64,000 nucleotides of DNA from Duganella sp. OV510 (GTDB lineage Bacteria > Pseudomonadota > Gammaproteobacteria > Burkholderiales > Burkholderiaceae_D). Below the pieces are notes generated by a model, which was not told the DNA's origin, made no database searches, and saw only the letters and a program-made list of their open reading frames with translations. Positions 27,964 through 36,869 of this stretch are shown here, in pieces (position 1 is the stretch's first letter; every line of letters starts with the position of its first letter). The stretch covers positions 248,001-312,000 of the forward strand of contig NZ_FNEQ01000002.1 in NCBI RefSeq assembly GCF_900100205.1. Reading direction: 5' to 3'. A program made the position numbers and the translations under genes.

Positions 27964-28893
27964 TCAGGCCCGGTCGGCGACGCGTTCGCCCATGATGCCG
28001 GACGGACGCACCGTCAGCACCAGGATCAGCACCACAAACGCGAAGATGTCCTGGTAGTGGCTGCCCAGGAAGCCACCGGTCAGGTCGCCGATGTAACCGG
28101 CGCCCAGGCTTTCGATAATGCCCAGCGCAATGCCGCCGATCATGGCGCCATAAATATTGCCGATACCGCCCAGCACCGCCGCGCAGAACGCTTTCAGGCC
28201 AGGCAGGAAGCCCATCGAGAACTGGATCGACGCGTAATTCGCGCCCCACATCACGCCAGCCACCGCCGCCAGTGCCGCGCCCAGCGCGAAGGTGGCGATG
28301 ATGACCTTGTTCGAATCGACGCCCATCAGGCCGGCGACGCGCGGGTTTTCCGCCGTCGCGCGCATGGCGCGGCCCATCTTGGTTTTTTCCACCAGCAGCA
28401 CCAGGCCGGCCATCGACACCAGGGCCAGCGCCAGCAGCAGGATCTGCGTCGGCGTAATCACCGCGCCGCCGATCAGGATCGGGTCGGACGGCAGCATTTG
28501 CGGGAACGGCAGCGGATTGCGGCCCCAGATCATCATCGCAAAGGTGTTCAGCAGCGTCGAGACGCCGATCGCGGTAATCAGCGGCGCCAGGCGCGGCGCA
28601 TTGCGCAGGCGGCGATAGGCGACGCGCTCGATGATGATGTTGACGATCATGCAGACTGGAATTGCGCCGCCGATGGCGATTGCCAGCTTGATCGGCCCGG
28701 CCAGTTCAGGAAAATGGGTATTGAGGATGTTGAGGATGGTCAGGCCTGTCATCGCGCCGATCATCAGCACGTCGCCGTGGGCGAAGTTGATCAGGTTGAG
28801 AACGCCGTACACCATGGTGTAGCCCAGCGCGACCAGTGCGTACATGCTGCCCAGCACCAGCCCGTTAATAATTTGTTGGATAAAAGTATCCAT
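27964..28893 (-). CDS. livH: branched-chain amino acid ABC permease LivH
   Basis: A 309-residue permease with eight or more helices. It opens MDTFIQQIINGLVLGSMYAL and has NFAHGDVLMIGA and the EAA-like MRATAENPRVAGLMGVDSNK. I place the start at ATG 28893, preceded by AAAGGG; the 30-codon extension in frame is not family-like. It is the first gene of livHMGF. No LivJ/LivK-type binding protein gene is present on either side within the window, so the binding protein must be encoded elsewhere. Confidence 0.94.
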   Translation of the reverse strand: MDTFIQQIINGLVLGSMYALVALGYTMVYGVLNLINFAHGDVLMIGAMTGLTILNILNTHFPELAGPIKLAIAIGGAIPVCMIVNIIIERVAYRRLRNAPRLAPLITAIGVSTLLNTFAMMIWGRNPLPFPQMLPSDPILIGGAVITPTQILLLALALVSMAGLVLLVEKTKMGRAMRATAENPRVAGLMGVDSNKVIIATFALGAALAAVAGVMWGANYASIQFSMGFLPGLKAFCAAVLGGIGNIYGAMIGGIALGIIESLGAGYIGDLTGGFLGSHYQDIFAFVVLILVLTVRPSGIMGERVADRA

Positions 28894-29136
28894 GTTTTGC
28901 CCTTTGTTATGCGTGGTCATGTAACAAAAACGGCACCCGGGTGTCCCCGTAGTGCCGCCGTTGACTACACAATCACGTTGCAAGTTTCATGCCTGATCGG
29001 TGTCTCCATCGCCCCGGATTATTAAGCCGAAACGACAATTTTTTAGAGCGAGGCAAATAATAACGAGATTTCCGAAAAACTAATGCCGGAATAACGCTAC
29101 CGGAGCTGAATTATATTCCGCTCCAGGGCAAATGGA

Positions 29137-30102
29137 TCAGATTGCGCCCTCGATTGGTGCAGTTTTTTGTACGCCATCCAGTCCCTTCGGTAGCGGGAAG
29201 GTGACATTTTCTTCGACGCCGTCCAGCGGACGCACGCTGCGCACGCCCAGTTCCTTCAGCCGGTCGATCACCGCCTGCACCAGCACTTCAGGCGCCGATG
29301 CGCCGGCGGTCACGCCAACACGCAGCTTGCCTTCCAGCCATTCCGGTTTGATCTGCGTGGCATTGTCGACCATGAAGGCCGGCGTGCCTTTCTTTTCCGC
29401 CACTTCGCGCAGGCGGTTCGAGTTGGAGCTGTTCGGGCTGCCCACCACGATCACCACTTCCACCTGCGGCGCCATGAATTTGACGGCTTCCTGGCGATTG
29501 GTGGTGGCGTAGCAGATATCGCCCTTCTTCGGCTCGATAATGGCTGGATAGCGTGCCTTCAGCGCGGCGATGATGTCGGCGGTATCGTCCACCGACAGCG
29601 TGGTTTGCGACACGTAGGCCAGCTGATCCGGCTTGGTCACTTCCAGCCTGGCCACGTCCTCGACGGTTTCCACCAGGTACATGCCCTCTTCGGTCTGGCC
29701 CATCGTGCCTTCAACTTCCGGGTGGCCGTCGTGGCCGATCATGACGATCTCGCAGCCTTGCTTGCGCATCTTGGCCACTTCCACGTGCACTTTCGTGACC
29801 AGCGGGCAGGTGGCGTCAAAGATGCTGAAGCCGCGCGCATCCGCTTCCGCGCGCACCGCCTTCGACACGCCGTGCGCCGAGAACACCAGCGTATTGCCGG
29901 CCGGGACTTCGCTCAATTCCTCGATAAAGATGGCGCCCTTGGCGCGCAGGTCGGCCACCACATAGGCGTTGTGGACGATTTCGTGGCGCACATAAATCGG
30001 CGCGCCGAACTGCTGCAACGCGCGCTCGACGATTTCGATGGCGCGGTCGACGCCGGCGCAAAAGCCGCGCGGCTGGGCCAACAGGAGTTCTTTATCGCTC
30101 AT
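29137..30102 (-). CDS. ispH: 4-hydroxy-3-methylbut-2-enyl diphosphate reductase
   Basis: A 321-residue iron-sulfur enzyme, the last step of the MEP isoprenoid pathway, producing IPP and DMAPP. The three cluster cysteines lie in [21 protein letters not shown] and [11 protein letters not shown]. The diphosphate-binding motifs [13 protein letters not shown] and [13 protein letters not shown] are intact. The gene begins 7 bases after fkpB, the same order as in E. coli. Its 3' side ends in a 243-base spacer before livH that holds only a weak inverted repeat (GGAGC/GCTCC) and no gene. Confidence 0.97.
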   Translation of the reverse strand: MSDKELLLAQPRGFCAGVDRAIEIVERALQQFGAPIYVRHEIVHNAYVVADLRAKGAIFIEELSEVPAGNTLVFSAHGVSKAVRAEADARGFSIFDATCPLVTKVHVEVAKMRKQGCEIVMIGHDGHPEVEGTMGQTEEGMYLVETVEDVARLEVTKPDQLAYVSQTTLSVDDTADIIAALKARYPAIIEPKKGDICYATTNRQEAVKFMAPQVEVVIVVGSPNSSNSNRLREVAEKKGTPAFMVDNATQIKPEWLEGKLRVGVTAGASAPEVLVQAVIDRLKELGVRSVRPLDGVEENVTFPLPKGLDGVQKTAPIEGAI

Positions 30103-30109
30103 GCAATCC

Positions 30110-30562
30110 TCACAGCACCGAAATCAGTTGAACTTCAAACTTCAACGGCTGGCCGGCCAGCGGGTGGTTGAAGTCGAACAAGCAGGTTTCCTCGCCCAGT
30201 TCGCGCAGAATGCCGGCAAAGCGGCCGCCGCCCGGCGCAGCGAAATCGACCAGGTCGCCGATCTTGTATTCAGCATCCGGCGACGAATTCTGGTCCAGCG
30301 TGGCGCGGCTGACTTCGCGGATCAGCTCGGGGTTGCGCGGGCCAAAACCGACGCCCGGTTCCAGGTCGAAAGTCTTGTGCGTGCCTTCAGGCAGGCCGAG
30401 CAGCAATTCTTCCAGCACCGGCGCCAGCTGGCCCTGGCCCATCAGCAGCGTGGCAGGCGTGGTGCCGAAGGTGGTAACAATATCGTTGCCATCCAGCGAG
30501 GCCAGACGGTAGTTCAGGGTGAGATACGACGACGCGGTGACGACAGGTTGCTCGTTAGACAT
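30110..30562 (-). CDS. fkpB: FKBP-type peptidyl-prolyl isomerase (FkpB/SlpA-like)
   Basis: A 150-residue cytoplasmic SlpA-type FKBP. The N-terminal half has [16 protein letters not shown] and [18 protein letters not shown]; an inserted IF (chaperone) domain occupies about residues 70-125; the chain ends [18 protein letters not shown], the usual SlpA/SlyD closing motif. There is no metal-binding His-rich tail as in SlyD. It sits directly upstream of ispH, the conserved fkpB-ispH order. Confidence 0.93.
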   Translation of the reverse strand: MSNEQPVVTASSYLTLNYRLASLDGNDIVTTFGTTPATLLMGQGQLAPVLEELLLGLPEGTHKTFDLEPGVGFGPRNPELIREVSRATLDQNSSPDAEYKIGDLVDFAAPGGGRFAGILRELGEETCLFDFNHPLAGQPLKFEVQLISVL

Positions 30563-30674
30563 GACTTCAGCTTTGTTGGACAGAGAAAGGCCATATTGTA
30601 AGCCACCTTTGATCCTCCTCGCCTTCTCCGCTCACGGCTGATGCAAAGTAAATGCTGATTTCAAGGAGAGCATC

Positions 30675-31349
30675 ATGGCGATCATCGACTGGCCGCAGGA
30701 AAAACGTCCGCGCGAGCGGTTGATACGGGAAGGCGCGCAGGCGCTGTCCGATGCGGAGCTGCTGGCGATCTTCCTGCGCGTCGGCGTCGCCGGGCAGGAC
30801 GCAGTCCAGCTGGGCCAGCACATGATGCACCATTTTGGGTCATTGCAAAGACTGTTCGGCGCCACGCTGCCGGAGTTCGCCGCCATGCACGGCCTGGGAC
30901 CGGCCAAGTTTGCGCAACTGCAGGCGGTCATGGAGCTGGCGCGACGTGCCATCCTGGAGGAAGTCACCGCCGGCGACATGCTCAGCTCACCGCGCGCGGT
31001 CAAGGAATACCTGCGCACCACGTTTGCCGGCAAGCCCTTCGAATCCTTCCATGTGCTGTTCCTCGATGTGAAGAACCGGCTGATCGACGCCAAGGAAATG
31101 TTTCGCGGCCCCCTGACGCATACGGCGGTGTATCCGCGCGAAGTGGTCAAGGAAGCGCTGGCGCGCAACGCCGCCAGCGTCATGCTGGCCCACAATCACC
31201 CGTCCGGTACGCCCGATCCCAGCGAGTCCGACCTGCTGCTGACGCGCGCCCTGATGCAGGCGCTGGCGCTGGTGGATATCCGCATCCTCGACCATTTTGT
31301 GGTGGCCGGACATCAGGTGCACTCGTTTGCCGAGCATGGACAGCTATAG
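30675..31349 (+). CDS. radC: RadC family (JAMM/MPN-domain) protein
   Basis: A 224-residue protein with an N-terminal helix-hairpin-helix region (residues 1-95; [13 protein letters not shown]) and a C-terminal JAMM domain. The metal motif [14 protein letters not shown] supplies two His and one Asp, with an upstream Glu in the AKEMFRG segment. Despite the historical link to DNA repair, the biochemical role of RadC is unsettled. Strong Shine-Dalgarno AAGGAGAG precedes ATG 30675. The gene lies between divergent fkpB-ispH and rpmB-rpmG, its usual beta-proteobacterial setting. Confidence 0.95.
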   Translation: MAIIDWPQEKRPRERLIREGAQALSDAELLAIFLRVGVAGQDAVQLGQHMMHHFGSLQRLFGATLPEFAAMHGLGPAKFAQLQAVMELARRAILEEVTAGDMLSSPRAVKEYLRTTFAGKPFESFHVLFLDVKNRLIDAKEMFRGPLTHTAVYPREVVKEALARNAASVMLAHNHPSGTPDPSESDLLLTRALMQALALVDIRILDHFVVAGHQVHSFAEHGQL

Positions 31350-31440
31350 GTTTACCCCTATGCGCTCAAGGGTTTACAAGCGAATTCACAATTGTTAATT
31401 TTTTTGAGATATTCAAGACACAATTGTTTTTCGTAAGTGA

Positions 31441-31469
31441 TTGAAAAACCTGATTTTTTTGGATATACT
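31441..31469 (+). promoter_or_regulatory. sigma70 promoter of rpmB-rpmG
   Basis: TTGAAA (31441-31446), exactly 17 bp of very AT-rich spacer, and TATACT (31464-31469) form a near-consensus promoter 42 bases before the rpmB start. The surrounding 31370-31500 stretch is markedly AT-rich, as expected of a strong ribosomal-protein promoter with an UP-like region. Confidence 0.85.
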
Positions 31470-31510
31470 CTTGTTTTTCCAATTTTGGAATGTCTTTTAA
31501 GGAGTGCGTT

Positions 31511-31747
31511 ATGGCACGTGTTTGCCAAGTTACTGGGAAGAAGCCGATGGTCGGCAACAATGTTTCCCACGCAAACAACAAAACCAAACGTCGTTTCCTG
31601 CCTAACCTGCAGAACCGTCGTATTTTTGTTGAATCTGAAAACCGCTGGGTCTCCCTGCGTCTGTCCAACGCTGGTCTGCGCGTAATCGACAAGGTCGGCA
31701 TCGATGCCGTTCTGGCCGACATGCGCGCCCGTGGCGAAAAAGTCTAA
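31511..31747 (+). CDS. rpmB: 50S ribosomal protein bL28
   Basis: A 78-residue basic ribosomal protein beginning [20 protein letters not shown] and ending [10 protein letters not shown], the full length of beta-proteobacterial L28. ATG 31511 is preceded by AAGGAG about nine bases upstream; a 7-codon in-frame extension is not part of the family. It is followed after 16 bases by rpmG, the conserved L28-L33 pair. Of the C+ zinc motif only one cysteine is present, so this is the zinc-free form. Confidence 0.98.
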   Translation: MARVCQVTGKKPMVGNNVSHANNKTKRRFLPNLQNRRIFVESENRWVSLRLSNAGLRVIDKVGIDAVLADMRARGEKV

Positions 31748-31763
31748 TTAGGGAGCTCTCACC

Positions 31764-31931
31764 ATGGCAAAAACTGGTCGCGACAAAATCAAGCTGGAAT
31801 CGACTGCAGGTACGGGTCACTTCTACACCACCACCAAAAACAAGCGCACGATGCCTGCTAAAATGGAGATCACCAAGTTTGATCCTAAAGCACGCAAGCA
31901 CGTGATCTACAAAGAAACCAAGATCAAGTAA
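31764..31931 (+). CDS. rpmG: 50S ribosomal protein bL33
   Basis: A 55-residue ribosomal protein ([20 protein letters not shown] through [11 protein letters not shown]) encoded at 31764-31931, with GGGAGCT upstream. It is the cysteine-free C- form of L33, matching the bL28 gene before it. Its stop is followed after 19 bases by an intrinsic terminator, so the rpmB-rpmG transcript should end there. Confidence 0.97.
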   Translation: MAKTGRDKIKLESTAGTGHFYTTTKNKRTMPAKMEITKFDPKARKHVIYKETKIK

Positions 31932-31949
31932 TCGATCTTTGCTTCTACG

Positions 31950-31978
31950 AAAAAGCCACTCATCGAGTGGCTTTTTTA
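31950..31978 (+). terminator. intrinsic terminator of rpmB-rpmG
   Basis: AGCCACTC (31954-31961) pairs with GAGTGGCT (31965-31972) across a 3-nt loop, flanked by an A-run before and a T-run after. It may also serve the convergent desaturase transcript, because the reverse strand likewise shows a T-run after the stem. Confidence 0.92.
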
Positions 31979-31984
31979 TTACCC

Positions 31985-32075
31985 CAACTCCGGGGTCAGT
32001 TCCGCCAAACGTACACGGGCTCAGCTGCTGCGCAGCTGAGCCCGTGTACGTTTGGCGGAACTGACCCCGGAGTTG
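31985..32075. repeat. dispersed perfect palindrome, copy 2
   Basis: Two 44-bp arms (31985-32028 and 32032-32075) are exact reverse complements around TGC. Compared with copies 1 and 3 the left arm has TTCCGCC instead of TTCTGCC and CAGCTGC instead of CAACTGC; both changes are compensated in the right arm (GGCGGAA, GCAGCTG), so the 39-bp core stem stays perfect. It lies between the rpmG terminator and the desaturase stop codon, with one base between them. Confidence 0.95.
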
Positions 32076-32076
32076 T

Positions 32077-33273
32077 TTATGCGTAGCTGCGCAGTCGCAG
32101 CGAGAAGTCTTGCAGGGACTTGATGCCCGACGCTTCGGCGCGGTTGCACCAGTCTTGCAGCTTGTGCAGCAGCTGGTCGCGCGTAAAGTGCGAACGCTCC
32201 CAGATCACGCCCAGTTCCACGCGCATATTGTGCATGGTTTCCAGCGCTTTGCTGTGCTGGAACAGTTCCGACAGTTGCTGCTGTTGCGGCGCTTCCAGCT
32301 TGCCCGGCTCGCGCTGCAGCAGCTTGCGCGACGATTTCAGGAAGCGCGCTTCCAGCTGCGCCTTGTCTTTCAGGTGCTCCAGCTCTTCCTTCCAGGCGCT
32401 CTTGATCGAGTTGGCGTACTTGGCCATGACGTCGTAGCGGTTGGCGATCACCGATTGCAGCGTGTCGAAGTCAGCTTCCACCTTGCCTTTGGCGAACTTC
32501 GGCTCCGGCGCGCGTTTTTTCACTTTCGCCAGGCCGACCATTTCCAGTGCGCGGATATAGCCCCAGCCGATGTCGAACTCATACCATTTCGACGACAGCT
32601 TGGCCGAGGTGGCAAAGGTATGGTGGTTGTTATGCAGTTCTTCGCCGCCGATCAGCAGGCCGAACGGGATGATGTTGGTAGCCGCGTCCGCGCAATCATA
32701 GTTGCGGTAGCCCCAGTAGTGGCCGATGCCGTTGATGATGCCGGCGGCGGTAATCGGTATCCACAGCATCTGCACCGCCCACACGGTAATGCCGATCACG
32801 CCGAACAGCGCGACGTTAATCACCAGCAACGAAACAACGCCCGCCGCGCTGTGGCGCGTGTAGACATTGCGCTCGATCCAGTCGTCCGGCGTGCCATGGC
32901 CATACTTCTCCATGGTTTCCTTGTTTTTCGACTCAGCACGGTACAGCTCGGCGCCTTCCCAGAATACTTTCTTGATGCCGCGCGTGACCGGGCTGTGCGG
33001 ATCTTCCTCGGTATCGCACTTGGCGTGGTGCTTGCGGTGGATCGACGCCCACTCCTTGGTCACCTGGCCAGTGGTCAGCCACAGCCAGAAACGGAAGAAG
33101 TGACTGACGACAGGATGCAGGTCCAGCGCGCGGTGCGCCTGGCAACGGTGCAGGTAAATCGTCACTGCCGCAATGGTGATGTGGGTGACCACCATCGTGT
33201 AAAAGAATACTTGCCAGCCGGTGAAGCGGGTCACTCCGTTCGCCAGAAAATCCAATACTGCGTATAAATCCAT
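32077..33273 (-). CDS. acyl-CoA/acyl-lipid fatty acid desaturase with long helical tail
   Basis: A 398-residue membrane desaturase. The three histidine boxes are present: HRCQAH (His42-His47), HRKHH (His79-His83) and HNNHH near residue 219; hydrophobic pairs lie before box 1 and between boxes 2 and 3. It should introduce a double bond (delta-9 type) into acyl chains. Residues ~285-398 form a charged helical extension not needed for catalysis. Its motif WCNRAEASGIKSLQDFSLRL recalls helical segments of ISL3-type transposases, but that link is tentative. ATG 33273 with GGAGTGG is preferred over an in-frame TTG 15 bases upstream. Confidence 0.92.
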   Translation of the reverse strand: MDLYAVLDFLANGVTRFTGWQVFFYTMVVTHITIAAVTIYLHRCQAHRALDLHPVVSHFFRFWLWLTTGQVTKEWASIHRKHHAKCDTEEDPHSPVTRGIKKVFWEGAELYRAESKNKETMEKYGHGTPDDWIERNVYTRHSAAGVVSLLVINVALFGVIGITVWAVQMLWIPITAAGIINGIGHYWGYRNYDCADAATNIIPFGLLIGGEELHNNHHTFATSAKLSSKWYEFDIGWGYIRALEMVGLAKVKKRAPEPKFAKGKVEADFDTLQSVIANRYDVMAKYANSIKSAWKEELEHLKDKAQLEARFLKSSRKLLQREPGKLEAPQQQQLSELFQHSKALETMHNMRVELGVIWERSHFTRDQLLHKLQDWCNRAEASGIKSLQDFSLRLRSYA

Positions 33274-33393
33274 TACCACTCCAACCAAGATTGTGTTTTT
33301 TACAGGCGTTCATCGCCTGCCGCGTCCGACTTTTGGACGATATTGTACGATGATTTAAAGCCGATTTGACGAAGCTTTTCCTTCCGCCACTGA

Positions 33394-34740
33394 CTATTCC
33401 TTAGGCACGGTCGTGCTTTCCTGTTCGGCCAGGGCGCCCGGCACCGGTCCCAGGATGCGCATCTCCCGTTGCGGGAATGGCACAGAAATATCGTTTTCCT
33501 TCAGCGCCCGCCAGATCGCCCGGTTGACGTCCGACGTCACGCCGCCGCGGCCGTTCTCCGGATCGTTGATCCAGAAGCTGACCGACAAGTCCAGCCCGTC
33601 GGCGCCAAAGCTGGTCAGGTTGGCTGACGGCGCCTTGTCTTTCAGTACACGCGGCACGGTCAGCGCCGCGTCGGTCAGCAGCTGGATGACGAAATCGACA
33701 TCGGTATCGTAAGCCACCGACACCTTGGTCGAGATATTCACCAGGCTGTTGGACAGCGACGAGTTCTGCACCGCGCCCGACACCAGCATCTCGTTCGGCA
33801 CGATGGATTCCATGCCGTCCAGGCTCTGGATCACGGTATAGCGGGTATTGATCTGCGTGACCTTGCCGCTGTATTTATCGACCGTGATCATGTCGCCGAT
33901 GGTCAGCGAGCGGTCCAGCAGGATGACGAAGCCCGACACATAGTTGCTGGCGATCTTCTGCAAGCCCAGGCCGAGGCCGACGCCAAGCGCGCCACCAAAC
34001 ACCGACAACACGGTCAGGTCGATCCCCACCAGCGACAAGCTCATCAGCACCGCCACCAGGATCAGCACTGCGCGCGCCGTGCGTGACACCACCACCCGCA
34101 GGTTGGTGTGCATGCCCTGCACTTTCATCAGTGATTCTTCCAGCGCCGCGCCGGCCCACAGCGCCAGCATCAGCAGCACGATCACCGACAGCGTTGCCTG
34201 CAGGATGTCAGCGATCGACACCTTGTATTTGCCAATCGGCAGCACGGTGTTTTCCATGAACAGGAAGACATCGTTCCACAGGCCGGTCACATACAGCACA
34301 AAGGCCAGCCAGACCAACAGCTGGAAGACTTTCTCAAACGCCAGCATCGCCGGGCTGAAGACGCGGCCATTGCGGCCGAACACGCGCCGCAGCACGTAGA
34401 AGAAGAAGCGTATCACCACCAGCGAGCTGAAGATCGGAATCGCCACCAGCACCAGGTTGACATGGATGCGATACTTCTCCAGCAAAATACGCGACAGGAA
34501 GAGCAGCCCGACCACCGCCAGCGGCGCCATCACGCGGCCGAAACTTTCCACACCGAAACCCAGTACGCCGGTCTGCACCTCATGCGGACGGCCGAAACGC
34601 TTCTTCAGCAGGCGCGCCACGCCAAAGCCGATCGCCACCGACAGGATGATGGCAGCCAGCTGCCACATCAGGCTGACGTCGTGGATATCGCCGGCGATCA
34701 GGTCGTCGATCAGGTTGAGCAGGGGTTGTTGTCGGGACAT
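33394..34740 (-). CDS. MscS-family mechanosensitive ion channel
   Basis: A 448-residue inner-membrane channel. Five or six hydrophobic segments fill residues 20-260. The pore helix region has LSVFGGALGVGLGLGLQKIA, the Gly/Ala-rich packing pattern of MscS TM3. The beta domain follows (DRSLTIGDMITVDKYSGKV, SIVPNEMLVSGAVQN), then the C-terminal alpha/beta cage. It is longer than E. coli MscS (286 aa) because of extra N-terminal helices. It probably releases solutes at hypo-osmotic shock. It is a single-gene unit on the minus strand; the 120-base spacer to the desaturase gene contains no evident signal. Confidence 0.93.
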   Translation of the reverse strand: MSRQQPLLNLIDDLIAGDIHDVSLMWQLAAIILSVAIGFGVARLLKKRFGRPHEVQTGVLGFGVESFGRVMAPLAVVGLLFLSRILLEKYRIHVNLVLVAIPIFSSLVVIRFFFYVLRRVFGRNGRVFSPAMLAFEKVFQLLVWLAFVLYVTGLWNDVFLFMENTVLPIGKYKVSIADILQATLSVIVLLMLALWAGAALEESLMKVQGMHTNLRVVVSRTARAVLILVAVLMSLSLVGIDLTVLSVFGGALGVGLGLGLQKIASNYVSGFVILLDRSLTIGDMITVDKYSGKVTQINTRYTVIQSLDGMESIVPNEMLVSGAVQNSSLSNSLVNISTKVSVAYDTDVDFVIQLLTDAALTVPRVLKDKAPSANLTSFGADGLDLSVSFWINDPENGRGGVTSDVNRAIWRALKENDISVPFPQREMRILGPVPGALAEQESTTVPKE

Positions 34741-34782
34741 TGTGCTTTCTGGCTAAATAATGAGATGCGTAGATTAACGTAA

Positions 34783-34808
34783 AACAGGCCGGGATCACCG
34801 GCCTGTTG
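34783..34808 (-). terminator. intrinsic terminator of the rsmB transcript
   Basis: ACAGGCCGG (34784-34792) and CCGGCCTGT (34798-34806) form a perfect stem around five bases. On the minus strand the stem is followed by TTTTA, and it begins a few bases past the stop codon at 34811-34813, so it should end the purN-rsmB transcript. Confidence 0.85.
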
Positions 34809-34810
34809 GA

Positions 34811-36115
34811 TTACTCTTCTTCTGTTGCTTCCGTGACGTCTTCCTTGACCTTCTTGGCCATCGGCTTGCGCTCGAACACGGCGGCGAAGAAGCCGTCGGT
34901 CTGATGCTTGTGCGGCAGCAGCTTGAGGTAGTCGCCCATTTCCAGTTCGATCTTCTGCTCGGCCAGCGCTTTGCTCATGGGCACCAGTTCGAAGTCCGGA
35001 TGGGTGTCCAGGAATTGCTTGGCGATGAATTCGTTCTCGTCGTCCAGTACCGAGCAGGTGGCGTATACCAGGCGGCCGCCGCCTTTGACCAGGCGCGCGG
35101 CGCCGTCCAGGATGGCGGCCTGCTTGACTTGCAGTTCAGCCACGGCATCCGGCTTCTGACGCCATTTGACGTCCGGATTGCGGCGCAAGGTGCCCAGGCC
35201 CGAGCATGGGGCGTCCACCAGCACGCGGTCGATCTTGCCGGCCAGGCGCTTGATCTTGGCATCGCGTTCATGCGCGATCACCACCGGATGCACGTTCGAC
35301 AGGCCGCTGCGCGCCAGGCGCGGCTTCAGCTTGGTCAGGCGCTTCTCAGACACGTCAAACGCATACAGGCGACCGGTGTTGCGCATGATGGCGCCCAGCG
35401 ACAGCGTTTTGCCGCCGGCGCCGGCGCAGAAGTCGACCACCATCTCGCCGCGCTTGGCAGCCACCAGCGCCGACAGGATCTGGCTGCCCTCGTCCTGCAC
35501 TTCGATGTGGCCGTCCTTGAACAGCGGCAGGTTTTGCAGCTGCGGTTTTTGCAGCACGCGCAGGCCCTGCGGTGCGAACGGCGTCGGCGTGGCGCGGATC
35601 GGCGCCTCCGCCAGCTTGGCGATGACTTCGTCGCGGTTGGCCTTCAGCGTGTTGACGCGCAGGTCCAGCGGCGCCGGCTTGTTCAGGCTGTCGGCCAGTT
35701 CCAGCGTTTCTTCTTCGCCGTATTGCGCCACCAGTTTCTCAAATAGCCACAGCGGCATATTCGAGCGGCTCGACTTGTGCATCAGCTTGCGGTCGATTTC
35801 CAGGATGCGGGTGACCCATGCCACTTCGTCTTCGGTCAGGCCGCCCAGCGATTCCAGGCCGACCGCGTCGGCCATGCCCAGCAGCGTCAGACGGCGCATG
35901 GTGGCGCCGCCGCCGGCTTCCGAGAAATCGGTGTAGAAGTTTTTATTGCGCAGCACGTTATAAACGGACTCGGCAATGGCGCCGCGCTCGCGGCCGCCCA
36001 GGCGCGGGTGGTCTTTGAAATAGCGCGACAGGGTGGTGTCGGCTGGCGCGGCAAAGCGCAAAATCTCGCGCAACACTTCTTCGGCGTTGGCGAGTATCGC
36101 TGGAGGCAATCTCAT
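34811..36115 (-). CDS. rsmB: RsmB-type 16S rRNA m5C methyltransferase (RsmB/NOP family)
   Basis: A 434-residue RNA cytosine-C5 methyltransferase. The N-terminal ~150 residues form the NusB-like/recognition region. The SAM-binding motif is DFCAGAGGKTLSLGA, and the two catalytic cysteines are in VDAPCSGLGTLRRNP and YATCSVLDDENE. The family modifies a single cytosine in 16S rRNA (C967 in E. coli). The C-terminus has a short charged extension (KVKEDVTEATEEE). The start is ATG 36115, 19 bases after purN. The paralogue RsmF cannot be formally excluded, but length and N-terminus favour RsmB. Confidence 0.88.
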   Translation of the reverse strand: MRLPPAILANAEEVLREILRFAAPADTTLSRYFKDHPRLGGRERGAIAESVYNVLRNKNFYTDFSEAGGGATMRRLTLLGMADAVGLESLGGLTEDEVAWVTRILEIDRKLMHKSSRSNMPLWLFEKLVAQYGEEETLELADSLNKPAPLDLRVNTLKANRDEVIAKLAEAPIRATPTPFAPQGLRVLQKPQLQNLPLFKDGHIEVQDEGSQILSALVAAKRGEMVVDFCAGAGGKTLSLGAIMRNTGRLYAFDVSEKRLTKLKPRLARSGLSNVHPVVIAHERDAKIKRLAGKIDRVLVDAPCSGLGTLRRNPDVKWRQKPDAVAELQVKQAAILDGAARLVKGGGRLVYATCSVLDDENEFIAKQFLDTHPDFELVPMSKALAEQKIELEMGDYLKLLPHKHQTDGFFAAVFERKPMAKKVKEDVTEATEEE

Positions 36116-36134
36116 GGAATTCCTTGGTTAGTTT

Positions 36135-36746
36135 TTACTTACTGTGGTCCACCTGGACCGCGCCCTGCGCTATGTTCAGCCTGTCTTCCACAAACCAGCG
36201 CACCGCGCGCGGGTAGATGACATGCTCCTGTTCCAGCACGCGGGCCGACAGGGTTTCGACCGTATCATCCGGCAGCACAGGCACGGCGGCCTGCAGCACC
36301 ATCGGCCCGTGGTCGAGTTCGGCCGTTACGAAATGCACCGTCGCGCCATGCTCCTGCACGCCGGCGGCCAGCGCCTGCGCATGCGTCGCCAGCCCAGGAA
36401 ACAGCGGCAGCAGCGACGGATGAATATTGAGCATGCGGCCCGCGTAATGCGTGACGAACTGCTCGGTCAGGATGCGCATGAAGCCGGCCAGCACCACCAG
36501 ATCGGGCGCATGGCGGTCGATCACGGTTTGCAGGGCGGCGTCGAATTCCGCGCGGCTGGCGTAATCCTTGTTTGGCACGATGGCTGTCGGGATGCCATGC
36601 TCGGCAGCAAACGCCAGTCCGGAGGCGTCAGCCCGGTTGCTGATGACGGCGGCAATGCGGGCCGGCCAGCGCTCAGACTGCAGCGCCCGGACGATGGCTT
36701 CCATATTGCTGCCGCGACCAGAAATCAGGATGACGATGTTTTTCAT
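36135..36746 (-). CDS. purN: phosphoribosylglycinamide formyltransferase
   Basis: A 203-residue enzyme that transfers formyl from 10-formyl-THF to GAR in purine synthesis. Key motifs are ISGRGSNMEAI at the N-terminus (phosphate loop), HPSLLPLFPG with the catalytic histidine, and TVHFVTAELDHGPMV with the catalytic aspartate. ATG 36746 is chosen; a 10-codon extension in frame is not family-like. It is upstream of rsmB on the same strand with a short gap. Length is normal. Confidence 0.96.
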   Translation of the reverse strand: MKNIVILISGRGSNMEAIVRALQSERWPARIAAVISNRADASGLAFAAEHGIPTAIVPNKDYASRAEFDAALQTVIDRHAPDLVVLAGFMRILTEQFVTHYAGRMLNIHPSLLPLFPGLATHAQALAAGVQEHGATVHFVTAELDHGPMVLQAAVPVLPDDTVETLSARVLEQEHVIYPRAVRWFVEDRLNIAQGAVQVDHSK

Positions 36747-36869
36747 AGCCCGCCATTGTACCTTGTCCACAGGCACAGAGCCACTGTTACGGCAACAATT
36801 GCTGCATTGCAGCAGACTTGAGCCGGCCGAGCCAGGCCGAGTCTGCGCGGGCGCGCGGGCGGCTTCCGG

